Assembly (NCBI RefSeq): GCF_007992715.1
Contig: NZ_BKAU01000005.1
Coordinates: 248,001 to 312,000 of the forward strand
Source: Chitinophaga cymbidii
GTDB taxonomy: Bacteria; Bacteroidota; Bacteroidia; Chitinophagales; Chitinophagaceae
DNA: 64,000 nt
Direction: 5' to 3'
In this document: positions 57,509 through 64,000 of the stretch, one piece after another
Numbering within the stretch: position 1 is the first letter of the stretch
Layout: each line of letters begins with the position of its first letter
Program-made: the position numbers and the translations under genes
The notes under the pieces: model-generated
What the model was told of the DNA's origin: nothing
Database searches by the model: none
What the model saw: only the letters and a program-made list of their open reading frames with translations

Positions 57509-59071
57509 ATGACAAATACGATAAAAGCAACGATACTTTGTTTGATGGTTTTGGCTGCGGGATGCAGCAAGATCGATGACTTTCTTGGCGAGCCTCCCAG
57601 CAAAACAGCCGCCATGGAGATCGAGCGCTTCGATCAGCTGGAACAGATCATGAACGGCTACCAGCCGGCCCTGAGCGGAGCGCCTTCCGCCGGATTCAGT
57701 GCCGAAGTGAATAATACCGCCGTGTATAGTACGGATGATTATTTCCTGGATAAGCAACTTTACGACGCGCAGCCAGGTGCTTTTAACCTGACAGGCATAC
57801 AGTATACATTTTGGGATGCGGACATCCTGCCCCGCAACCTGACCACCGACCGGTTCTGGACGAACGAGTACAGCAAGATCTTCTACGCCAACACGGTGCT
57901 GGAATACCTGGATAAAGTGAGCGGCGGCACGGCGGAACAGAAAGCCAATCTGAAAGCGGATGCGCACCTGGTAAGGGCTTACAGCTACTGGGTGTTGGCC
58001 AACACTTATTGCCTGCCCTATTCGGAAGCGACGAAGAACGAGCCGGGCCTGCCCATCAAGCTGACCATTAACTTTGAGGAAGCCGAAGCGCGCCAGCCGT
58101 TGCATAAAGTATACGAGCAGATCGAGTCAGATCTGGCCGAGGCGATGAAAACCACCGTTCCCCTGGTACAATCCGGCAGGCCGGTGCACTGGCGGGCCAG
58201 CAAAGCGGGCGTCAACGGATTTGCCGCGCGGTATTGGCTGAACCGTTACAATTATGCCAAAGCGCTGGAATATGCTGACGCGGCATTGTCGGCCTACAGC
58301 ACGCTCGTGGATTACAATACCGAAATGCGGTACGGCCAGCCGCGGACGGTGACATTGAATGCTGGTACGCCCCAGCAATCCACTTATACCATTCAATATC
58401 CCTACGCGCACAATAACCAGATGGATTTTACGGATATGATCGGGTGGAAGGAGTTTCTTTATTTCCGCATGCTCAGCCACGGTTCCTGGTGGTATGTACC
58501 GAGCCCGGAGTTGCTGGCGCTGTATGACCAGCAGCACGACCTCCGGTACCGGTATCATGTAGTGGAAGGGTATTCGTACGACCGGGGGATGATCAACCCG
58601 TCCTACGACTATCCCGGCTACGTTTTCTTTTTCAAGGACCGGGTGCCTTCAGGGCCTACGGTTGCCGAGATGCTGTTGATCAGGGCGGAAGCGCTCGCAC
58701 ATGCGGGCAGCGCGGGACCGGCCATGGATGCGTTGAACCAGCTGCGCGCCAAGCGCATGGAGCCCGGCGTATGGGTGAACCTGACCGCAACCGGGAAAGA
58801 CGATGCCATCCGGAAAGTGGCGGAAGAAAGAAGGCGGGAACTGCCTTTCTCCCAGCGCTGGTATGATCTGCGCCGGTATAACCACAATGAATATGAAGGG
58901 GACGATGTGATCCTGACCCGGAGCTTCTATCCCTATACTATTTCTAACGTCACAACCAGCCAGCCGCTGAAGACGTACACCCTGACAAAAGGCTCCCGCC
59001 GGTGGGCGGCTCCCATCCCGAATACGGATATCACCGCCAGCCAGGGCGTTATCGAACAGAACAAGTATTAA
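57509..59071 (+). CDS. SusD/RagB-type surface lipoprotein (divergent subtype)
   Basis: 520 residues with a lipobox, LAAGC (Cys near residue 19). SusD landmarks are DAHLVRAYSYWVLANTYCLP (about 151-170), SKAGVNGFAARYWLNRYNYA (about 231-250), RRRELPFSQRWYDLRRYNHN (about 441-460) and a C-terminal AAPIPNTDITASQGVIEQNKY. It lacks the usual NxYGDVP turn (NTYCLPY instead), in line with its divergent SusC partner upstream. A good ribosome site (GGGAAG) precedes the ATG. Confidence 0.92.
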   Translation: MTNTIKATILCLMVLAAGCSKIDDFLGEPPSKTAAMEIERFDQLEQIMNGYQPALSGAPSAGFSAEVNNTAVYSTDDYFLDKQLYDAQPGAFNLTGIQYTFWDADILPRNLTTDRFWTNEYSKIFYANTVLEYLDKVSGGTAEQKANLKADAHLVRAYSYWVLANTYCLPYSEATKNEPGLPIKLTINFEEAEARQPLHKVYEQIESDLAEAMKTTVPLVQSGRPVHWRASKAGVNGFAARYWLNRYNYAKALEYADAALSAYSTLVDYNTEMRYGQPRTVTLNAGTPQQSTYTIQYPYAHNNQMDFTDMIGWKEFLYFRMLSHGSWWYVPSPELLALYDQQHDLRYRYHVVEGYSYDRGMINPSYDYPGYVFFFKDRVPSGPTVAEMLLIRAEALAHAGSAGPAMDALNQLRAKRMEPGVWVNLTATGKDDAIRKVAEERRRELPFSQRWYDLRRYNHNEYEGDDVILTRSFYPYTISNVTTSQPLKTYTLTKGSRRWAAPIPNTDITASQGVIEQNKY

Positions 59072-59097
59072 CATATCAGCACAAAACAAATAGAATC

Positions 59098-60603
59098 ATG
59101 AAAGGAAAATTAATATACCGGGCGTTGATGATGGTAGCTTGTGCAATGCCCTTGTTTAACCATGTTCATGCACAAAAACAGGACTTCGTTCCCGTTTCCG
59201 CCAAAGAGAAAAAACAGCTGCGGGCGGCGGTGGAAGCGGCCCCTGACAATATGGAAGCGCATAAGGCATATCTGGCCGCCTTCCGCAGCGGGGACGACGC
59301 CAGATCGTCATATGAATCCCTGATGAAAAAATATCCTCAATCCGCCTCCATTCCGAAAGCGCTGGCGGATAAATACGGGCACTACAGCCCCAAAACCGCA
59401 GGTTACCTGCTTCAGGCGGCGGCGCTGCAGCCGGGCGATGTAGCAGTTTGGAAAGATCTGGCACTGGATGCTTCCATGCGGGGAGATGACGCCAAAAAAC
59501 GGGAATACATCACGAAGGCGCTGGCCGCGGACACGGGAAATGTACAACTTCAGTATGAGCTGGCTAACTTGATGCAGGAAGAAGATGAAGCGGCCTGGAA
59601 GCAACAGATGTTGAGGCTTGCGGAGAAATATCCCAGCGACGAATCCACTCTCCACGCCCTGCACATAATGGGGTTGGGCATTCGGAACGAGGAGGAGAAG
59701 ATTGCAATTTGGGAAAAGCTCTATAACCTGTCATTTCCCGCGGAAATCAAGCAGTTCGCCATGAGCCGGCTGGCAGATGCTTATATCCGGACAGGCAGGT
59801 ACGACAAGGCCATTGTATTGTCTGAATCATTTAAAACTATCGCGGCAGAAAGAATGAGATTCCCCATGCGGTTGAAGCTGGCAATAGAACTTGCTGCGGC
59901 GGACATCAAAATGAAAGATGGCAATTTCGCAGCGGCGAAAGCGATCCTCATGCCTATGGACATGCACGGCAAGTTCAACCTGAATATCGGCACCAGGGTG
60001 GCGATCGCGAAAGCTACCGCGTTGAAGGCGTCCGGCGAAATGCAGGCGGCGTACGACAGTCTGATCGCCTTCCAGGCGAAAACGCCTTTCCCCGATGTGA
60101 AAGACTCGCTGGCGTTATATGGCAAAAGCCTAGGGAAAAATGAAACCAGGGTTAAAGCGGAGCTACGCGCGATTATCGCCCGGAACTCCCGGCCGGCGCT
60201 GCCTTTCGAAGTGGATAGCTATCCCGCCGGGAAGAAGGTGAAGCTGTCAGATTATAAAGGAAAGGTACTCCTGTTGTCGTTTTGGTATCCCGGCTGCGGC
60301 CCCTGCCGCGGGGAGATGCCGCATATCGAAGCCGGTATTAAAGATATCAGCAAAGATCAGCTGGCATATGCAGGCGTGAATATCCTGCGGGAACAGGATG
60401 ATTTCGTATTGCCTTTTATGAAGGGAACGAAATATTCCTTCACGCCGCTGGGTGCAACGGAAGCGATCGTGAAGGATTACAAGATCAGGGTGGCGCCCAC
60501 CAACCTGCTCATCGATCAGGATGGCAATATCGCTTATTACGGCTTTATGATCGATGCGGACAGTGAAGTCATGCTGAAGCTGATGATCCAGTCTTTGTTG
60601 TAA
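59098..60603 (+). CDS. TlpA-family thioredoxin with helical repeat N-terminal region
   Basis: 501 residues from the ATG at 59098; the open frame extends back into susD and those codons are excluded. A signal peptide (ALMMVACAMPLFNHVHAQ) precedes about 320 residues of TPR/HAT-like helices (KALAADTGNVQLQYELANLM; KQFAMSRLADAYIRTGRYDK) and a thioredoxin domain (about 365-501) with GCGPC (cysteines C400 and C403) and the turn VAPTN. The helical region replaces the DUF4369 domain of its paralogues and may bind a partner. It lies between SusD and another TlpA gene 10 bases downstream. Confidence 0.88.
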   Translation: MKGKLIYRALMMVACAMPLFNHVHAQKQDFVPVSAKEKKQLRAAVEAAPDNMEAHKAYLAAFRSGDDARSSYESLMKKYPQSASIPKALADKYGHYSPKTAGYLLQAAALQPGDVAVWKDLALDASMRGDDAKKREYITKALAADTGNVQLQYELANLMQEEDEAAWKQQMLRLAEKYPSDESTLHALHIMGLGIRNEEEKIAIWEKLYNLSFPAEIKQFAMSRLADAYIRTGRYDKAIVLSESFKTIAAERMRFPMRLKLAIELAAADIKMKDGNFAAAKAILMPMDMHGKFNLNIGTRVAIAKATALKASGEMQAAYDSLIAFQAKTPFPDVKDSLALYGKSLGKNETRVKAELRAIIARNSRPALPFEVDSYPAGKKVKLSDYKGKVLLLSFWYPGCGPCRGEMPHIEAGIKDISKDQLAYAGVNILREQDDFVLPFMKGTKYSFTPLGATEAIVKDYKIRVAPTNLLIDQDGNIAYYGFMIDADSEVMLKLMIQSLL

Positions 60604-60613
60604 AAACGAATAT

Positions 60614-61717
60614 ATGTACAAGAAGTTGAAGTTATTGAGTGTGGCATTATTGGCCGGCGGTGCGGTGGCCGCCCAGGCGCCGAAGCTGGATTATACCATT
60701 GAGGGTACGATAAAAGGACTGCCGTCGGGGAAAATTTACCTGGCCGTGTTTGGCCCTGGTCAGGGAGATTCCGCGGTTGTCACCAACGGGACGTTCCGTT
60801 TCAAGGGAACATTATCTGAGCCTTCGCCGCTGATTTTGTCGCTGGAAAAACAATATGTCAATCAGCCGATGTATTTGTTCTTTTCGGATGGCGGGAATGT
60901 AAAAGTAGCTTTGGACAAGCATAACCTGGACGATGGCCGGGTGCAGGGATCGCAGGCCACCAAAGACTTTGATCTGCTCGAAAAAACGAAACAGCCTTTC
61001 GATGCCCAATTCAGGAAGTTATTTCAATCCGCTGATTCCGACACCACCTTGGCGGGGAAGGAGAAAAGGGAAAAAGAAAGAAGGCGGATCTATAGCGCGA
61101 GAGAAGCCGCGATTGAAGGCTTCATCAGGAAGCACCCCTCATCTCCGGTTGCTACGTACGCTACCTACCGCAACTTCCTGATCAATGAAGCGAAGCTGGA
61201 AGATCTTTCCCGGTTGCTGTCGCCTGAATTTGATTATACCTCTTACGGCCAGGAAATAAAAAATGCTATCGCCAACAATAAGAAACTGGCTATCGGTAAT
61301 ACGGCGCCGGATTTCACGCAGAACGATACGCTGGGCAATCCTGTGACACTCTCATCCTTCAAAGGCAAATACGTGCTCGTCGATTTCTGGGCCAGCTGGT
61401 GCGGCCCTTGCCGGGCAGACAATCCCAATCTCGTAAAAGCTTTCAGCGCCTACAAGGATAAAGGTTTCACCATCCTCGGCGTATCGCTCGACATGCCCGG
61501 CGCCAAAGCCAGGTGGATGAAAGCCATCCACGACGACGGCCTCACCTGGACGCACGTTTCCGACCTGAAAGGCTGGCAGAACGAAGTGGCGAAAGTGTAT
61601 GGCATCAAGGCGGTGCCGACTAATTTTCTCCTGGACCCCAACGGAAAAATCGTTGCAAAAGACCTGCACGGTGATCAATTGCAAAAGACCTTATCAGAGA
61701 TATTTGACAGGTCTTAA
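60614..61717 (+). CDS. TlpA-family thioredoxin with DUF4369-like N-terminal domain
   Basis: 367 residues. A signal peptide (LLSVALLAGGAVAAQ) precedes a DUF4369-like beta domain (about 24-120, YTIEGTIKGLPSGKIYLAVF), a charged helical linker (about 120-220) and a thioredoxin domain (about 225-367) with WCGPC (cysteines C263 and C266) and the turn AVPTN. It is the closest relative in the window of the TlpA at 37360 (shared SDLKGWQNEVA-type segment). It is the last gene of the 52014-61717 run and is followed by a bidirectional terminator. Confidence 0.91.
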   Translation: MYKKLKLLSVALLAGGAVAAQAPKLDYTIEGTIKGLPSGKIYLAVFGPGQGDSAVVTNGTFRFKGTLSEPSPLILSLEKQYVNQPMYLFFSDGGNVKVALDKHNLDDGRVQGSQATKDFDLLEKTKQPFDAQFRKLFQSADSDTTLAGKEKREKERRRIYSAREAAIEGFIRKHPSSPVATYATYRNFLINEAKLEDLSRLLSPEFDYTSYGQEIKNAIANNKKLAIGNTAPDFTQNDTLGNPVTLSSFKGKYVLVDFWASWCGPCRADNPNLVKAFSAYKDKGFTILGVSLDMPGAKARWMKAIHDDGLTWTHVSDLKGWQNEVAKVYGIKAVPTNFLLDPNGKIVAKDLHGDQLQKTLSEIFDRS

Positions 61718-61746
61718 TTGATGATTCCGTTGTTTTTATCGAACTA

Positions 61747-61783
61747 AAAGAGGCCGTCTCAGTACTTTTGAGACGGCCTCTTT
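61747..61783. terminator. Bidirectional intrinsic terminator between tlpA and rsgA
   Basis: AAAGAGGCCGTCTCA (61747-61761) and TGAGACGGCCTCTTT (61769-61783) are perfect complements around a 7-base loop. The A/T ends supply short U-tracts on both strands. It sits 30 bases after the tlpA stop and 8 bases after the rsgA stop on the minus strand. Confidence 0.85.
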
Positions 61784-61790
61784 ACGGTGA

Positions 61791-62852
61791 TCAATACTTG
61801 CTGTCTTTCCGGTGTTTGAATACCTGCTTTGCCATTTTTGTAAACTGCTTTTCATCTCGTCTTTTATCCGCTTCACTGGCCTGGAAATGGTATTGCTCAC
61901 GCAATAGTTTCAGGTAGCTGTGGTATACCACCTTCGGCAATGTGCCGTTGTGGACAGCTGCTATGATGGCGCAACCGGGCTCATGCTGGTGGGTGCAATT
62001 GCCAAACCGGCATTGCGGTGCCAGCTCATCTATCTGCGGGTGATGTACGCCCTCGCTTCCGCTCTCTGCTGTAACGCCAAACTCGCGCATTCCTGGTGCG
62101 TCGATGATCATGCTGCCATTGGGAAGCAGTACGAGATGCCTGGCGGTGGTGGTATGTTTTCCCTTGTAGTTGGCGGTGCTGGTAGCGCCTTCTTCCTGCA
62201 GCTTGTAACCCAGCAGGCTGTTGACCAGCGTGCTTTTGCCTACGCCTGACGATCCCAGAAGGATGTAAGTGTGCCGGGGCAGAAGATATTGATTCGCCCA
62301 CGCTTCCTGCTGCGCCTGATTCAGTGCGCTGGTGAGCACCACCGGGCAATTGTATCCCAGTTCCTGTACTTCCTGCCTGTATGTTTCCGGATCGGGTACG
62401 AGGTCTGCCTTATTGAGAATAACGACAGGCTGAATATTGCACTGCACGATCTGCTGCAGGTAACGTTGCAAACGCATGAGATTGTAATCGCGCCCGAGCG
62501 CCTGCACGATAAACGCCGCATCGATATTGGCTGCGAGCACCTGCCGCCTGCTTTGCGTACCGGGCGCTTTGCGGCTGAGTTCGTTGATGCGCGGTAGTGT
62601 ATCGATGATAATGCCTTCCTCATCGTAAGGTTTCATCAGTACCCAATCGCCTACTTTGGGATAGGCTTCCGGTTCGCGGCTGTTCATAAGTGCGCCGGCG
62701 AGTTGTGCCTCGACGTTGCCTGTTTCCGTGATCAGCAGATGTTTAAATCCTTGTATAGACAGAACTCTCGCAGCTTCGAGGTCCCTGGAAGTGTTTATTT
62801 CGAAATGACGCATAAAATGCTCATTCCATCCGTACGACTGTAGTGCCGGCAT
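61791..62852 (-). CDS. rsgA: Ribosome small-subunit-dependent GTPase A
   Basis: 353 residues from the ATG at 62852 (MPALQSYGWNEHF); the frame extends back to a TTG at 62894. An OB-like N-terminal domain (about 15-100) is followed by a circularly permuted GTPase with motif order G4 NKAD (about 146), G1 GSSGVGKST (about 199-207), G3 DAPGMREFG (about 249), and a C-terminal zinc-finger (CRFGNCTHQHEPGC). RsgA assists late 30S subunit maturation in the cytosol. It is a housekeeping gene transcribed against the transport clusters and probably marks the edge of the accessory region. Confidence 0.95.
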   Translation of the reverse strand: MPALQSYGWNEHFMRHFEINTSRDLEAARVLSIQGFKHLLITETGNVEAQLAGALMNSREPEAYPKVGDWVLMKPYDEEGIIIDTLPRINELSRKAPGTQSRRQVLAANIDAAFIVQALGRDYNLMRLQRYLQQIVQCNIQPVVILNKADLVPDPETYRQEVQELGYNCPVVLTSALNQAQQEAWANQYLLPRHTYILLGSSGVGKSTLVNSLLGYKLQEEGATSTANYKGKHTTTARHLVLLPNGSMIIDAPGMREFGVTAESGSEGVHHPQIDELAPQCRFGNCTHQHEPGCAIIAAVHNGTLPKVVYHSYLKLLREQYHFQASEADKRRDEKQFTKMAKQVFKHRKDSKY

Positions 62853-63030
62853 GGTATAATAATTCTGTCTTGCGTATGCGGACAGGCATAGCAAGTTGGT
62901 TTCAACAAATTAATTGAAGACTTTCTGACGCAGGTAGCCGGGGAGTATTAAAGCGAAATTGCTTTGTGGGCCTGCGTTAGGCGACAATAATCGACAAGAG
63001 GTTGTATGGTGATTGGCGTGTCATGAGATG

Positions 63031-63038
63031 CAAAGGTA
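63031..63038 (-). promoter_or_regulatory. Candidate -7 box TACCTTTG for rsgA
   Basis: The minus strand reads TACCTTTG, an exact TAnnTTTG match followed by C, as is common in Bacteroidota. Transcription would start near 63024, about 170 bases before the rsgA ATG. No clear -33 TTTG is present. Confidence 0.45.
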
Positions 63039-63114
63039 ATGAAATATTGGTATGAACGCATAGCGGTCTACACAAAATTCCGGTGGCTGTACGTTCTCCA
63101 GACCGGGGTTTAAC

Positions 63115-63152
63115 AAAAGAAAAAGCCCCTGTAAATAATGACTTACAGGGGC
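63115..63152 (-). terminator. Minus-strand intrinsic terminator without an upstream gene
   Basis: GCCCCTGTAA (63125-63134) and TTACAGGGGC (63143-63152) are perfect complements around an 8-base loop. On the minus strand the hairpin is followed by TTTTTCTTTT. It would end leftward transcription from the right, yet the gene to the right is on the plus strand. Confidence 0.75.
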
Positions 63153-63261
63153 CTCGTGTGCCCCTTGGTGAACAATTTTCGAACTGGTTTGTAACTGATT
63201 TGAAACTTTTATGTAATTCTGGTAAAATCATTCATGTAATTTGTAGTCAAAGAAGGAAAAG

Positions 63262-64000
63262 ATGACTGAAACAAAGCATCCTAAACATAGATACCATAGA
63301 TTCCTTGATGAGGCCGGAGATCTTACATTTTACGGGAAAAGCAGAGTGCCTGCCATTGGCAATGAAGGTGTTTCCAGGTATTTTATATTAGGAATGCTTA
63401 CGTTGAACACACACGTAGAAATTGTGCGGCAAAGCATAATTGATCTTCAGATACATATTGCAGACGACCCCTATTTTCAATCTGTCCCCAGCATTCAAAA
63501 AAGGAAAGAAAGTACTGGCTTCTTCCTGCATGCAAAAGATGACGTGCCAGAAGTGAGAAAAATGGCTTTTGAATTGATTAAGAATACTGATTGCCATTTT
63601 GAGGCAGTTATCGGAAGAAAAGATTACGGAATCTATGAAAAAAAACACAACGGGAACCAATCGGAATTCTATGCTGATCTTTTCTCTTATATGTTAGTTG
63701 ATAATCTTAATGGACACGAACGGTTGGTATTGAATATTGCTCACCGCAGCAAATGCACTACTCATAAAAATCTTGAAAAAGGGCTTGAAAAGGCAACTGT
63801 AATCGCTCGCAATAAATATCCTGATGGTGGTAATTGCTGCAAGATTGGTTTTAATATTCAGTATCCAACTACAGAACCGATTATCAATCTTGTGGACTAT
63901 TTGTTATGGGCGCTACAAAGAAAAATGGAAAGAAATGAAGATCGTTACATAAAATTTGTAGACGAGAAATACTCATCAATTACAACATTATATAATAGTG
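63262..64000 (+). CDS. DUF3800-family protein, 3' end outside window
   Basis: The frame is open from the ATG at 63262 to the right edge (246 codons) with no stop. An AGAAGGA ribosome site lies 5 bases upstream. The N-terminal FLDEAGDLTFYGKS matches the DUF3800 opening motif (I/L-D-E-S/A-G), whose acidic residues sit in a predicted RNase H-like fold. Other landmarks are FFLHAKDDVPEVRK and PIINLVDYLLWALQRKMERN. Base composition is much lower in GC than the neighbours (line 63541-63600 has 21 of 60 G/C by hand count). DUF3800 genes are common on mobile or defence-related DNA, and the function is unproven. Acquisition by transfer is inferred. Confidence 0.8.
   Translation, partial: MTETKHPKHRYHRFLDEAGDLTFYGKSRVPAIGNEGVSRYFILGMLTLNTHVEIVRQSIIDLQIHIADDPYFQSVPSIQKRKESTGFFLHAKDDVPEVRKMAFELIKNTDCHFEAVIGRKDYGIYEKKHNGNQSEFYADLFSYMLVDNLNGHERLVLNIAHRSKCTTHKNLEKGLEKATVIARNKYPDGGNCCKIGFNIQYPTTEPIINLVDYLLWALQRKMERNEDRYIKFVDEKYSSITTLYNS

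Larger units (their letters stand above)
62853..63261. other. Intergenic region between rsgA and the DUF3800 gene
   Basis: 409 bases with no supportable gene; a short minus frame at 62977-63231 has no start or homology signal I trust. It holds the rsgA -7 box (63031-63038), a minus-strand terminator (63115-63152) with no gene feeding it, and a direct repeat ATGTAATT (63211-63218 and 63234-63241) just before the DUF3800 start. I looked for a tRNA or attachment site and saw none. Confidence 0.5.

Noticed and set aside
55523-58105. An 860-codon open frame on the minus strand across the 3' part of SusC and the 5' part of SusD
   Set aside because: It lies antisense to two clearly coding genes, spans their junction and shows no domain, signal peptide or family motif. 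Long antisense frames are expected in codon-biased DNA of this composition.
63160-63200. A T-loop-like TTCGAAC near the insertion junction that suggested a tRNA or tRNA-derived attachment site
   Set aside because: The flanking bases do not form a 5-bp T-stem and no acceptor, D or anticodon arms could be built on either strand.
62977-63231. An 84-codon minus-strand frame upstream of rsgA
   Set aside because: It runs through the minus-strand terminator hairpin and the rsgA -7 box and shows no protein features.
1-64000. CRISPR arrays, insertion sequences, rRNA and tRNA genes
   Set aside because: No regular repeat-spacer pattern, transposase-like protein, terminal inverted repeats around a gene, or RNA-gene signature was seen on reading through both strands.

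Overview
The window is typical of a Bacteroidota genome, most likely a Chitinophaga-like member of the Chitinophagaceae. This is inferred from the gene families, not from a marker gene. The evidence is four SusC/SusD pairs with N-terminal STN domains, four FecI-type ECF sigma/FecR pairs, many TlpA thioredoxins with DUF4369-like domains, a GldA/GldFG-type transporter, and promoter-like sequences of the Bacteroidota form TTTG-N19-TAnnTTTG. No rRNA, tRNA, transposase, integrase or CRISPR array was seen.

Layout. 1-1926: the end of an RND efflux operon (a TolC-type domain, probably the C-terminus of a CusA-TolC fusion, then a CusB-like adaptor). 1874-4453: a MocR-type regulator divergent from a GC-rich zinc-free oxidoreductase that looks foreign. 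4561-7785: ppsA divergent from an Lrp/AsnC regulator, separated by DNA rich in inverted repeats. 7887-21644: a same-strand run of sigma, FecR, SusC, SusD, DUF4397-like lipoprotein, GldA-like ATPase, GldFG-like fusion and two tandem MutS-like ATPases. This run is the strongest candidate for an undescribed system. 21895-30253: a secreted C25/caspase-like protein with HEAT repeats, a small exported protein, a TonB receptor, and DUF4876-like and DUF6850-like proteins. 30254-31996: a minus-strand sigma/FecR pair divergent from SusC/SusD and two TlpA proteins (32365-39060). 39249-43642: a lipoprotein and an ABC transporter with two DUF3526-like permeases. 43676-51846: sigma, FecR, SusC, SusD and TlpA. 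52014-61717: sigma, FecR, SusC, SusD and two TlpA proteins. 61791-62852: rsgA on the minus strand. 63262-end: an AT-rich DUF3800 gene cut by the window edge.

How the parts work together. Each sigma/FecR pair should sense its own STN-bearing SusC (cell-surface signalling) and switch on uptake of an unknown ligand. The TlpA proteins would act on disulfides in the periplasm. The non-coding DNA adds three layers. Two promoter-like elements with the same spacing flank the minus-strand sigma/FecR pair and face opposite ways. A 73-bp element is repeated before tlpA (37360) and fecR (44399). Three fecR-susC or sigma-susC leaders carry minus-strand intrinsic terminators. Two of these also carry a minus-strand TACATTTG box on the susC start codon, which fits roughly 100-nt antisense RNAs resembling the DonS class of Bacteroides.
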